64,000 nucleotides of DNA. It comes from Membranipora membranacea (lineage: Eukaryota; Bryozoa; Gymnolaemata; Cheilostomatida; Membraniporidae). Under the pieces are notes generated by a model. The model was not told where the DNA came from and did no database searches. It was given only the letters and a program-made list of their open reading frames with translations. Shown one piece after another: positions 45,875 through 58,268 of this stretch (within the stretch, counting starts at the first letter, position 1; each line of letters opens with the position of its first letter). A program made the translations under genes and the position numbers. The stretch spans positions 16,926,001 through 16,990,000 of the forward strand of contig OU612072.1 of the NCBI GenBank assembly GCA_914767715.1. Direction: 5' to 3'.

Positions 45875-46287
45875 TCAAAGGCTAAGGTCTCTGGCGTATT
45901 GCGCAATCGTTAGCATACATCAGGCATACTTTTTTTTAAAATAGATATACATGTTACATTTTGCTTGTATGCAATTTACAATGATGCAAAAATCGGCATT
46001 TTTGGACAGCCCTATTCTAAACGACCCAAACAAATTTGGAAGAAATCAGACTATTGGAAGTAGGTTTGCGATACACTACCTTGTTAGTAAAGGCTGTTTT
46101 TTGTAGATTTCTTTGAGAAATAATATTTTTTAAAATATTATTGTTGCTCATCGGGTTTATATTGGTATAATGTATAATTACACGTGGGTCTAATTCACCT
46201 ATGATAAATACACTTCCCTAGAGTGAAGTTCAAAGTTTGGTCAGGAGCAGATAATCACTAAATTCAGCCAATACTTTTAATGAACTG
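45875..46287. other. Right end of the 6.6-kb element
   Basis: Non-coding, ending in the terminal inverted repeat AATACTTTTAATGAACTGAG. Confidence 0.5.
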
Positions 46288-47914
46288 AGAGCTGGCTCCC
46301 CGTTCCCGGTTTAGAGAAACCCTTAGAATTGTTTTTAAGTCTGACCCCTCTTGGACTTCGAAGAAGTTGGCTCCTAGCCTTTTTAAAGAGTGGCTCCTGC
46401 CGATATACTGCAGAAACTCCTTGGTTGTTCTACAAGTAACTCGAGTGGAGTTGAAAATAATATTCATGCACCACAAAGCAATTATATAACCCTTTCTGGG
46501 TTATGACCGTGCGGTTATTATAAAAAGGGGAGGCTGCTATTTAGAAGATAAGTTTTATACTTCAAAATATCTCACAGTCTCAATTATTATATGGATTACT
46601 AACTTTCAACGCTAAAATTGATCTTTGTATAGTGCCTGGAAGCCCAATAAGGTAGCTTAGGCAGTTTAATCAGAATCACAGGCCTTATAACTGAATGTTT
46701 GTTATAGACTTCAATCCACTTCCCTTTGGGACCAAGAGTAGCTTTAGGTCGCTTCAAATTTTGCAGTAGATTTATAATTGGAGTTATCTTTGATTATTCA
46801 AAGGTAATACAACTCCTAAAGGACTCTTGAATCCTGAAACTTGGTGTTGTTTAAAGTAACTGATTTGGAATATCAAGCGGGTGTCAAATGAGGTTAAATA
46901 ATTCTATTTAGTTTGTTTTCTGAAAGTATTTTCAAAATTTCCAATAATGTTAAAATGTCAAAAATATAATATGGTAAAAAAATATAAAGATAGTAATTAC
47001 CAAAAATCCTTCCTTCAGCTTTTTCTTCAGTAGTATAATAGCCAAAAAGTAGTTATAATATCCAATAGTATAGTTAATAGTTATAGTAATATAATATCCA
47101 GTAGTAGTTAATGTCCAATATAAATCCCTATAAGATGTGAGTAGAAGAAAATGGTTCAAAGTATAAGGTATACGTAAATAATTTAGCTTATGATAAAATA
47201 ATTCAAAGATAGTTCGTAATACAATTCTTATAAGTGTTCTGTGTGTGTGTGTGTCTGTGTCTGTGTTAGTAGTTCAGAAGTTCAGTAAGTAGTGTCGAGT
47301 TTTTTCTCCTTTTATACCCTCTGATTGGTTTTCCAGCAAGTGTTCCTGAAGTCCAGAATGTTCTTTATTTCAGCCTAAGATTGCACCATTGATTAGCAAT
47401 ATTCGTTTGACTCATCTTCCTTTAGGAAACTGGAATGTCCAGTTTCCTATAGTTTTCTCCGTCTTACTAACATTTACTATTATTTATTATAATTATATAG
47501 AGTTTTTATTTAGTCGTTTTTTCAAATGTGACCGTATTAAAAGATACCATTTGCTTCCGGGTTCAAGTAATTTTCAGGCAGTCAGATTTCATGTTTTGAC
47601 TTAGATTTCCAAATTTCAGCATCATCAGATAAAATCTACGGCGATAAACAATAGATAAAGGTTTAGCTTATTATGACTAAGCATCGTGCTAATTGTCGAC
47701 TTATTGAAGGCTTGGGTATTTGTTAAGCTGTTCTGCCGTAGCAAATTTTATTAATGATGGTGCGCTGAAGTAAAATTTATACTATATTTGTCATTAACCA
47801 TGGATGTCATCTATACCTGCTATGTTGAATTCTAGCTGGGTATATAAGCATTTGCGGTAACTCAATATGGCAGTGTTTAGAGTTGTTTTCCTTTTTTCTG
47901 TGCTGACAAATATC
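46288..47914. repeat. Segmental duplication (gene-G 5' part), copy U3
   Basis: Matches 27764-29568 in order: the conserved frame (46476-46264 minus), the AT-rich region, the CCAAT/TATA promoter and the TATA/micro-ORF. About 190 bp with the 10-bp repeat and a G run are absent here (junction near 47340). Confidence 0.8.
47300..47330 (-). promoter_or_regulatory. CCAAT/TATA core promoter, minus strand (gene G, U3)
   Basis: AACCAATCAG and TATAAAAGG at the same spacing as in 28845-28801. The promoter is intact although the gene behind it is broken by the 6.6-kb insertion. Confidence 0.5.
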
Positions 47915-47974
47915 AGATATGTGTGCTGCAAACAAGGTCTATCAATCAAGCCACTGACAATAACAGCACAGTGA
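47867..47974 (+). other. 35-codon signal-peptide-like micro-ORF, second copy
   Basis: Same frame as 29520-29627 with a single residue change, preceded by TATATAA at 47841-47847. Same reservations apply. Confidence 0.2.
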
Positions 47975-48824
47975 CTATAAAAAATCTTACCCTTTTCTTA
48001 CACAGTGCAACAAAACCATTGCTCATATTCCTTGAAGAATTCATTGGTTGCAATATAAAACTATGAGGATTGACCAATACTGCTCATCAAAAGCCGGCAA
48101 AACATTAGTAAGTGCTGCAAGCATCTCCATTTTGCTACTATAATAATTTCATCATTGGATGCAATAAATGCATCAAGTTAAGCAACAAAGATATAAAATA
48201 AAGCCATAAATTTAGCTAAGACCCTATACAAACATTGATGTATCATTATAATTTATTTTTATATATCAAAATAAATGAATACGTATAAATATTCAGTAAG
48301 GCTGAGCGATAAGATATAAACATGATCATAGTAACAGAAGACGAGAAACGCATCATAGCTGTGAAGAAAAGGAGAGGTAGAAATAAGAATGATGATTTGG
48401 TATAACCGCTCTACTATGGTCGTAAAACAGGTGATCAAATGGATAAATTTTAATGTGATATATAGCTTTTTAAAACTGTTCAACCTTGGTTCAACGACGC
48501 ATATATATCATTGCCAGGCAAACAACAACAGCCATTATTAACAAAAATAAGGTCGACAGAGTTTCTCTATTTCATTCAGTGAGAATCTCATACATGAGCA
48601 CAGATCGCTCAGTGAATGTAGGAACTACGAGTGTTTCACCGTACAGACATAAATCAAGAATAAGTGATTTAGACTTCTTTGCTGGATTAGTCAGTACTCT
48701 GTTCAGATTTCCTGAAAATGACAATTATACCGGGTATACAATTATGTAACTACAATATAAGTAGAGGACGAAAACTCCTGAAATAAATCTCCTACACTCG
48801 AGTTTGTAGAGGGAAGAACCTGTT

Positions 48825-48945
48825 CATATATATATATGTAGAAATATAATAAACATATATATATATATATACATATATATATACACACATATATACATAT
48901 ATACACATATATACACACATATATATATACACACATATATAACAT
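48825..48945. repeat. TA/CA-rich microsatellite in TRIM-4 intron 7
   Basis: An expanded run of ATATAC/ACATAT units. The same intron holds shorter TA runs in TRIM-2 (19345-19371) and TRIM-3 (30511-30538). Confidence 0.85.
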
Positions 48946-51900
48946 TCTCACTGGTCCCCAGTATCATTACAATGGTATGTATATCACAAAACTGAATTTT
49001 TGTGTATATTACAAAATTTAATCTAATGGACAAGTGTGTATCATGAGATAATTATATTTATGTATATATTACATATATTTTTTACAACCTACCATTACCC
49101 TCATCTAAAACGAATATTTCAGTGTGCTCCAGCTGTTCTGCTACCACTAGTACGACTCCTGCGGGATGATGAACTATCCCTCCAGGGAAGGTAAGGCTGT
49201 CACTGCCCCAGATAAGACTTCCATTCTCTTAACTCATCTTCACTACTTTTCCTGCCCTTCTGTCAGATATGACCACACAGTCATCTCCACAGCTGATCAT
49301 ACTCACATTGCCTTTCATTGTCAGAGCGACAGGACAGGCAACTCTTCTGATGACATCTCCTGTGTGTGAGTAGATGATGATCTGCTTAGCAGGCCAATCT
49401 CCAACAGCTAGCTGATCTTCATTGATGAGTACAATACGCTGTCCTGAGTATTGAAAGGCAGGATGATCCCAGGATGTTAGTAATGAACCATCATATATAT
49501 CATAGACATTGATCTTTGATTGATTATAACTGATGTACATGAGACTGTATAGTCTGTTGTTATACGCAGTTAGAGAAAAGGTATGTCCAACAGATTTGAT
49601 GAAGGCTTTGGTCACCTTGCCCTGCTGGTCGATCCTGTCAGTAGCTCCTCCTCTCTGTCCTACATAGGTGAATCCTTTATAGTGACATACTGTAGTACAT
49701 CTATTGTCAAACTTTACCTCCCTGATAAATCTCAATCCAGCAGGCGCTTGTCTTTGTTGTGGTAGTGGAGGGCCGGTTGAGGGAGGTGTTGCAGCTGATG
49801 GCAGCAGGTTTGGGGCTATTGGTGATGGAGGCTTTACAGTGTCCCCTCTTAGCACAGTTTCACCCTCCTCAGTCAACAATTCCATAACTGGGATAAATTC
49901 AGTTTCTGTAAACACAAAGTGCTTTCAATTATAAGATGATGGTCTGCATGATATTCTTACATATAATATTATTAAGACTGTGGGAAAATTAGGACTATGA
50001 GAAAATGTTTTGTGGAAGGAGTTATCCCCTTTCTTCAAAGAAGAGAACAACTACCAAATCATCACAGTCCTGCTTTATTATTTAGCCGGTGATGGGATAT
50101 TCAGTTCATCAGATGGTAATAAAATGAGATCCCCATAACAAAATCATTGTAAAAACTGACAATTACCTAATCATTATCTCAAAGATCCAACAGGACGATC
50201 AAAAATGAATATATCTCGTCATTTCTCAGAATAACAATTTACCGCCAATAAAAACAATCACTTTAAAACTGGGAGTAGGCCTTTGTATCATATGCATATT
50301 ATTAGGATTTTTTGCCAGACACAGACTAACCATCAACTCTCAGCGAGGCCACATCTCCCTTCATATTCATGCCAGGTAACTCATAAGAGGTCAGAGACTT
50401 CAGGAACTCAAGACTTTCTTTGTACATCTCAACAAGGTCAACCTGTTCAGGATAATTCAAATTTTTTGACATTCATGGACAATATAGCTTGCGAGTGCTT
50501 GTTTGTGGCCTTTAGTGTGAAAAGCAAGTAGTCCAAGACAGTTACCAATTGAGCTATATCTTGGGAGAAGAGCTTCAAACACAGGAGCTTAAAATATCAA
50601 GATGCTGAAGTACTTATTTTATTTAGGTGTTCGAAACTGTGCAATCCCATTTGTGTCATAGAGCAAGCCTCATCTAAGCAAATCTTTTTTCGATAGTTAC
50701 CAAATATACCATCGGATAATACTGTTTTTGAAGCACATAAGCCCAATTACCTTTAAACTGATCACTTTACACAAGACTTATCTGGTAAAAAAACCAAAAG
50801 TAGTTAACTGTTTATAAACATGACCCTCAGTAGTACGTCCGCCCCCTTGCTCTTTGGATGATTTCAATTATTGAGCGAGCCTTACCAGGTCTGGCTAGGT
50901 AAGGTGCTCTAGGAGACAAAGAGTAAACAAAAGGTCCCACCTGTATAAAACAGCTCAGCCCTTTAGGAGCCTTGACCGCAACAACATTGGACACTCACCT
51001 GATGATAGTTGTTCATTCTGTCATCATTATCCTGTAATTTCCTCACTATCTCTCTGTGTATTATCTCTACTTTCTGCTCTAGAAACACTGCTCTCTCTAT
51101 TCTCCCTTTACCTCTGTGTGCTTCAAGCTTTACCCCGAGCCTTTCATACTCCTGCATCACATACTTTATCTAAAACAAAGTAAATAAATAATTCTAAATG
51201 CTAAATCAGTGAGTGTTAATCTCATGCATATCATAAGCCTCAACTAACTTTCAATAAATAAATAGGCCATCTTGTAGCAATTGTGCAATGATCAAGGTCA
51301 TATTATTAGCATTGTTTAGATATTAGCCCTCACATATTTATCTCTGGACTGATGGAGCTGAGACACCAGCTCTTCTGTCTTCTTGTCCCAATTCTTCAGT
51401 CCTTCTATAGTATCTCTGACCAGTCTGTCAGCTTCACTTTCTCTCTGCTGAGCCTCAACTCTCAGTTTATCTAGCTCCTGTAAAAGGGTCCTCTCTAACT
51501 TCTCTAATACTGTAAACTTGTGGCTGTCACCTAAAACGATCAAGCAGTTCAAACATTTTCAGACTGGATCAAGGAAATATTGTTTGCCACAAGCATAAGG
51601 CAACACCGTACACACATAGTTGAATCACTAATATTTCAAACTGTAATCAGACCGGTCAAATAGCTGCGATCACGTGGCAAGGTTATAATCAAGACAGAAC
51701 TGTTTAATATATAAATATCCACAACAATAAGGCTACCTCACCATTTGAGCATTTGGTATTTTCAGGCAAGCAGTTTACACAGAAGGTCTTGTAGCATTCA
51801 GGACAACCAAGCGTCAGCTCTTGATCTTTGTGTATAGAACAGAATCTCTTCTCTAACTTCTTCATGGCTCTTCTGTATACAGCAATCTCCACGACCTTGT

Positions 51901-52329
51901 GTTCTGGGTTTAACTCAAAATGAGGCTGAAACATTAGATTCTGGATATAATTGTGATACATTCTTACGATCCAGCGCTGGATAAGGTATTACATAGAGGG
52001 CGGTGGAGCCAGGAAGATAGACTAAACATAATTGAATATCGTTAAGATCAGTGAGAGTGTGAGAGTGGGGTCGATGGCTTCAAACCTTTATAATTTTCTA
52101 TTGAAGGCACATAAAAACCTCAGCTCTTAATCAGATTTGTCGGAAAAGCAAAAGAGCATAGGGCCGTACCAAGCTAAATGGATCAGTGTCCTACCAGGAC
52201 AGCATTATTGATAAGTATGTGTTTGTGGTGGTTGGTTTGTGGGAGACGGGCGGGTGCAGCTGCAGCTTGACCCGCTAGCAGTCATCATGGTATTTTAATT
52301 TCATGATTTTAGTTATTTTAGGACGATTA

Positions 52330-52862
52330 ATGATCACAGCAATATTATAGTCTGGCAGCTAGTTCTGCTTTTGTTACGAAATACTTTAACACTTAGAAAA
52401 ATTCAGAGCACTTCTGGGTTAAAAATATATATAGTGTTAGAAATTGTCCTCCCTTCTCATCTATGAGCTATGAGGTATCCATGGGGCCTAATGCTGTACC
52501 AGCCCAATAAACTATCACTTCTTTCTACTTGACAGAATTGTATAAATTAGTAAGTGAAGTTATCTACTATTATAAAAAGTCTCCTGTCAATGGAACAAAA
52601 GTTAATTTAAACCCATGTGGAAAAGAATGGTAATTAAAAGTCTTTTGAAGTGGTAACTTATTAGGTTGGCACAGCACTAGGCACCATGGATACCTCGTAG
52701 CTCTTAGTTGAGAAGGGAGGACAATTTCTACTACTATACAAAATTCTGACTTCTCTAAATGTGAAAATATTGCATGAGTACTGCTGAAGTAGCTGCCAAA
52801 CTATAATATATTGATATTGAGTCTTTAACACGCATTTAAATTTACCATCATAACCTATAATT
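52330..52862. repeat. Long inverted repeat inside TRIM-4 intron 2
   Basis: Paralogous to 9290-9862: arms around 52330-52505 and 52672-52862 in opposite orientation, with the GAGGTATCCATGG core in each. Present in copies 1 and 4 only. Confidence 0.7.
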
Positions 52863-53375
52863 GACAATAGATATATTCAACATGCTGAAATGCACCACAG
52901 ATTAGAAGCAAACAATACTACACTTACTCCAGAATGATGATCACAGAACACATGGTTACAAGCGTAGCAATACATATCAGCTCTTTTCTTATCTTCTTCA
53001 TTCTTCTTTATACAGATATGACAAAATATGACCTCATGTTCCTTTTCCGATGACCTGCCAGACGGCAGCTTGTTCATTGTACGCTCTGTCACTGCCCTAC
53101 AAAACACAGCAGGCAAAACAGTTAGATTGGGAATGGAAGCAAAAGTACCAAGAGTTAGCTGTGATGTAAGGACTATTAATTTCAACTTGTTTCTTGGCAT
53201 CAAAGAGCTGCAGATGGCATTGTTTGTCGTTTCTCATGGTGATCATCATTCTACACCAGTAATCACAAGCTAACTGAGTAGTGAAACTCTAAGAACCAAA
53301 TACAAGGTCAAAATGCTTAGTCTGAGTGCTCAGATGGCTGATGAATGATACCCTGTTGTTGTAGCTGCAATATTT

Positions 53376-53496
53376 AGACCAAATTTGGCCCAATTGCCTG
53401 CATTCGGATTTGCTCCCGATCAACTGATCAAGCCACAGCCTGGGGCGTGACCAGTGAGAGGGACAAACTGGAGTGCAGGCAATTGGATTAAATTTG
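53376..53496. mobile_element. Small foldback (MITE-like) element, third copy
   Basis: Shares flanks with the copy at 10915-11037, so it is the same insertion duplicated with TRIM-4's unit. The inverted ends carry the CAATTGCCTGCA-TC core. Confidence 0.65.
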
Positions 53497-53499
53497 ATC

Positions 53500-56335
53500 T
53501 AGGAATACTGGATGTAGTTCAAATCACACATCCAGATGGTGCTTATTTCAAGAAAGTTGAGGACTTCAACTTCAATGAAATACTACTTACTTGTAAAATC
53601 TAAGGGAATCCAAATTCTTGACTCGTCTGACTCAAAGTTGCTATTAAAGAAGAAGTGTGTCACCTAGCATGTGTTCCAAAATTGTTTCAAATTCAGTTAG
53701 TCGATGCGCTTGCTATCACCCCGATAAGAATATGTTTAATAAAATCATGATATATTTTCCATAAGTACCCTTATCTTATATCTTTATATACCTTTAACAT
53801 TAGGCTCCAAAGTCAATTTATTGCGTTGAATACTAGGTGCTATTAGCTTGTAGCCTTGTTGAATGATAAGATATCACGGTAATGTGCCCTTATTTTCGTG
53901 TTGTACGGTGGTGTATTTTTGATAAGCCAGTATCGTGTCACTGAGTGCTGAGAATAGCTTACACCACAGTCATCGATTGTGAAACACTGATTCCCAGCAC
54001 ACAGTAAATTGATGATACGTACCAATAAGGTTATTCCCGTATTGAATATTATTGAAGTTATAAACCGCTGTGGTTCAAAAAGCCATCATATTTTACTTTG
54101 GAGTTGCCCAGCCTCACATAAAGGGAAGGCAATTCCTATTTTATTTGTAGTCCAAGGTAAAAATAACATTACTCCATCTGCTAGCCAAGCATTGTTCGGT
54201 GGGGGTTTCCCGCCCCACCGAATGAGCTTCGATTTTTATGAGAATTTAAACGAAGAGTATTTTAGATGTTTCAGTAATAATATGTGTTATACTTCCGAGA
54301 GGTTACCCAAAAATAAACTTTTATCCGGTTACTTTCACTACTGTGTTGTTGTGTTTTGCAGGAACACGATTGAAAGGTTGATGGTCAGATGGATGTCAAA
54401 AAGACGCTCAGTAGTAGTACCACTAAATCATCCTAGGCCTAGGGGTAGCCTCATGAGAGCTTCCAGAGCTAATTCTTTGTTTCAGCAAACCATTTCAAAC
54501 CGGAGCAGATCGTCAGCGCCCATCAAAGCTGTGAGTATCTCCACCATAGACAATTATCTCCACTCACTGACCACACTGATAACAAGACTACATTATCACC
54601 ATGTGTATCACAGATCGTGAGAGTCAATTTTAATACGAGTACCTAACATGTGCCCACCATAATTATTGAAACTGTCCTCAGGTCGTCACACTAACTTTCT
54701 TCTGATGGTACTCAAGCTAAGTGAATAAATTGACTCTCTATTGATCAGAGATATACATGCAATAGTATATCACGCGATCACTGTGCACGCAGACTAGACA
54801 CTATCTATATTATGACTGTGTTTGTGTCACTGATAAATAGAATTCAGTTCAATAGAATTAGCTTCAGTACCTTACAAGAAAAGTGAACCTAGCCTCTATT
54901 TTTGTTGAGAAATATCAAACTCCAGGTTGTGAGACTTGTCACCTCTTATTGATACCCACCCCTTCTCTCAGATTTCCATATTACATACTATGTTTACAAA
55001 AGTGTACCTTGTGAAAGAGCTGCATCTTAACCGCTGCGCTGTGGTTAGTATAAAGCAGCAGTCTTTTGGTTTCGAATCACAAAGTTGAGATGAAATTTTG
55101 CCAAAATTGTGCCAAAAGTTTGTCAAATCTGCCTGCATTAGGGCTGTTGCTCCTCTACTCAACCAGCTTCATAGTGGGGGAGCAACTCTGAACGCAATCA
55201 AATTAAATCAATCGTAATGAATGTGTCAGCCAGCCTGTTCATATGTTATTGGCTTGACAGTCAGCTAATATTGACCTGGAGTTCTTGTTCTTGTAAGATG
55301 ACATATTTCTGCATAAGATCCTTCCTATAAATGGAGGCAGTTAGTTACAAGAGGAACAAGGCCAAAGGCATGAGCCTGCTGTCTAGTCTTTTTTTGTGTT
55401 ACAAAGATCATCCAATTACTTTCACTTATCAAGCTATCACTCAATTGGGAAGCTACCACAATTCACTAAAATAGAAAGTTGTCTTCTCTGCTTTTATAAG
55501 GAGCCAACTCCAGTACCTCAGTTCACTTTATTTGGCTGCAGTTTGTATGTTTTTGTACCCTATTCTTACAACATGAATCAAGAAGACCTGCAAAGAGAAT
55601 GTGGAGGAGGGGGGGAAACTGGTTGAGATAAAAAAGGCAACTGCAGACTGCAGACATTGGGTAATAACAGGATAAATACTTTTCCTGTGCATCCAAATCC
55701 CTTCACTCAAGCAGTATAGCTAGTTCCCTAGTCCCTAGCAATGTCTTCAAAATTTTCAGATGAAGTCTTTAGCCTTGAGTTGTATCAGTCCACATCTTTA
55801 CATCTGATTTTAGTGGCCTAAGCCTCTTTTCTCATCGACTTAGGAAGGTGTCTGATGTTGAATATGTTGTCGTAAAAAAATAGTTTATATAAATAACATA
55901 ATTGTATCTATTTAGCTATAAAATACTCTTTTGTTTATAATAACAACCCTGCTGCTTGAAGCGGAATTCAAGTTTTAATATTTCGAAATTTTGTAGTCCA
56001 TCACTTCGTGCTCATTTACTGAAACTTTTTTCATCATCTGGAGCGGTTTAGTCTGAGCCCCCCCCCCCAGACTTTTGCTCCCTGCCTGACGGCACCCATG
56101 GGTATGTCTAAGACTGGACAGATACGCAGTAAAGCTATAAGCAAATAGGGCGGTCTCTGATGTTGAACATTTTGTCGTAAAAAAATATATGATAATAATA
56201 AATAATAAAAATAATGATTACATAATTTTATCGAAGTAGCATTGAAATCTCATTATTTATAGACCATGCAGCTTGATGCTAGAATTCATTTTTGAATTTT
56301 TTGAAAATTCATAGGCAGCTTCTTTGTTCTCATTT
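53500..56335. repeat. Segmental duplication of TRIM-1 upstream flank
   Basis: Matches 11040-14950 apart from the LTR-like insertion, which is absent here (empty site near 55317). It contains the paralogous candidate exon (54362-54530) and two units of the TCTGATGTTGAA tandem repeat (from about 55850 and 56155). Confidence 0.8.
54362..54530 (+). other. Candidate plus-strand exon, paralogue of 11926-12094
   Basis: Again 169 nt between TTTTGCAG and GTGAGTAT. The open frame extends upstream on the plus strand to 54009 (203 codons in all). Indels between the paralogues upstream of it are multiples of three. Function unknown. Confidence 0.25.
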
Positions 56336-57955
56336 TTATGTGTGTGTTTTTTTTATGTGTGTGTGTGTGTTTATTGCTAGACTAGCTTTAACTAGAATGA
56401 GTAAAACGGTATCAAAGGTATATAAAAAGTTAAAAAGCAATGGGACAGTCAGATAGCACGAAGCTAGAGCAGAGACTGCCCGACTAGAACTCTCGACGCC
56501 ACACTCGCCTGCTGGAACGACAGAGCGAAACATCCGCAACCTGCACACAATCAAACCCCCTCCCACAGGCGCGCCGCCAGGCCAACCAAGGAACCAGACT
56601 GAGTACATGTCTCCACTCCCATAAGGTACCTGTTGTACAGGTTGACATCATGGCACAACAGGGACCTCTCACCTCGCTTGTTTTTGGCCTTTTTTGTTCG
56701 TAAATAATTTAATCTTGTGTTATAATCATGTTGTGATTTAAGAGAGTTGATAAACTCATTTGAAAATGTTCTTAAAAATAGTTTTAAAGCGCAGTATTGG
56801 AACAGCATATTCAAAGGCATTATATTTAAAGTCTTAAAAAGGGTTGAAACATGATCTCTGGTTTTTTTCTTTAAAATCACTCTTACACAAGCTTTTTGGA
56901 GGACTATTACTCGTTTAAGGTCATTTTCAGCAGCATGGCCCCAGAACTCTATTCCATAGAGCAGGTGCAGGTAAAAAAATGAGTAATATAGTTCAATCAT
57001 TGTATTTTCGTCAAAATATGGCCTTACTACACGCATCATTTTTACAACCAAATTTAATTTTTTGCACAATTCATTTATATGCGGCTTAAAAGTAATATTT
57101 GAATCAAGGATAATACCTAAAAATTTAGTTTCATTTTTCAGTTAAAGGGTGTTAGTATTCAGTTTGATAACATGGTCATCGGCACTGATAGCTTTTCTTC
57201 GGGATTTAAAAATTACCTGAAAAGTTTCGGAATAGTTAAGTACTAGTTTATTAGCTAAGCACCAATTTTCAACTTTGTTTAATTCTTGACTTAAAATGGC
57301 ATGGTCTGTACAAAAAAAAAATATATATACAAAATATAAGTGTCGTCTGCATACAGTATGTAATTTAATGCAAGCGCTGCATTCAAGAGGTCGTTTATGT
57401 AAATCAAAAATAAAAGTGGCCCCAGGTTTGAACCTTGGGATACTCCTATGTTGATGTCACGGTACTGAGATACAGCATTATTTAAAAAAACATATTGTTT
57501 ACATTATTGAGGTAAATTTCGATGAGAGATGTGCCACAGGGTAAAAATCCATTAAACGGTAGCTTTTTGACTAAAATTTCATGATTAATAGTATCAAACG
57601 CCTTTGAAAAATCTAAAAATATGCCAAATGTGCTGTTGCAGCGGTTAAAATTTTCATACAACTGTTCAATGAGCTTGTTTATAGCAGTGGTGGTATTTCT
57701 GCCTCTTCTAAATCCAAACTGGCAGTCGGTTAAAATTGAGTTGGTCTCTAAAAAATCAAATATCTGGTTACTAAGAATTTTTTCAACAATTTTAGAAACA
57801 GTGCTTAAGATTGATATTGGGCGATAGTTATTAGTACTTTGTTTGTCCCCTTTTTTAAAAATGGATGTCACTCGTGCAATTTTTAAGCAGTCTGGGAACA
57901 CAGAATTTTCAATGACCAAATTTACAAGATATGCCAATATTGGGAGGATAACACT
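56336..57955 (-). mobile_element. Degenerate CR1/L2-like LINE fragment (RT), copy B
   Basis: Close relative of 2262-3789 in the same orientation. RT fingers lie at about 57955-57540 (NYRPISILS, QFGFRRGR, FLDFSKAFDTINHEIL), and the C-terminal part at 57069-56551 (GIEFWGHAAENDLKRV, typical of CR1-like ORF2 tails). The YADD region near 57340 is broken. The 3' end has a GT/T-rich short repeat (56334-56372). It is 5'-truncated inside the RT fingers. Confidence 0.85.
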
Positions 57956-58039
57956 GCGTTTCATGCCCCTGAATTGTCTGACAATTCTGTACAATTCTAG
58001 AATTGTCGAGATTTGACCCATTTACAATGAACCAACCAG

Positions 58040-58228
58040 CTTCCATTATTGTCTAATTAACCCTGCCTGCTAAATAAATTACATTCACTATTGTGTTGTT
58101 ATAGAATGAGCCTTCACAGTGTCAGATAATGTAATATAATAGGCTTGATTTTACATGTAATGTGTTTCTCTGTAAATGCCTAGACAACTTGAATGTTCTA
58201 ATAAAGATAAAGATAAACCATTTTTGTA
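58040..58228 (+). mobile_element. Probable 3' tail of a LINE
   Basis: The segment ends TGTTCTAATAAAGATAAAGATAAA: a polyadenylation-like AATAAA merged with a (GATAAA)n tail. Several CR1/L2-type LINEs end this way. No coding part remains, so this rests on the tail alone. Confidence 0.4.
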
Positions 58229-58268
58229 AACTAACATCTCACCCTCCCAAAGAAAACTAAACACTTAC

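Larger units (their letters stand above)
39719..46287. mobile_element. 6.6-kb element with terminal inverted repeats, unknown superfamily
   Basis: The paralogous site at 27757-27765 (GAACAGCTGGCTCC) is uninterrupted. Here GAACAG is separated from AGCTGGCTCC by 6.57 kb whose two ends are inverted repeats: CTCAGTTCATTAAAAGTATT at the left and its reverse complement ending GAACTGAG at the right, extended by a GGCT block after a 2-bp offset. The target duplication is ambiguous (AG, or palindromic AGCT with two extra bases). No transposase was recognised near the ends; open frames at 39800-40024 (minus) and 40613-40921 (minus) have no known motif. Nested inside are a 950-bp hAT-like element and a CR1-like LINE. 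It splits gene G copy U3. Confidence 0.7.
48572..53200 (-). pseudogene. TRIM-4: RING-less TRIM paralogue with a late stop in the propeller
   Basis: Exons 2-8: 53096-52928, 51925-51742, 51530-51334, 51169-50999, 50442-50331, 49905-49099, 48711-48572. B-box 1 (CHIC ... CYAC ... CDHH), B-box 2 (CSIH ... CPEC ... CVNC) and the coiled coil are open and all splice sites are canonical. The RING exon is missing because a block matching 10336-10879 is deleted at 53340/53341. Exon 7 has a 15-bp deletion in the linker and a TAA (49231-49229) where TRIM-2 has TTA, removing the last one or two propeller blades. An ATG at 53200 opens a frame that runs through former intron 1 into exon 2, and MNKLPSG inside exon 2 is another possible start, so a RING-less protein of about 470 residues is conceivable. 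Without a RING it cannot act as a normal E3. Confidence 0.8.
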
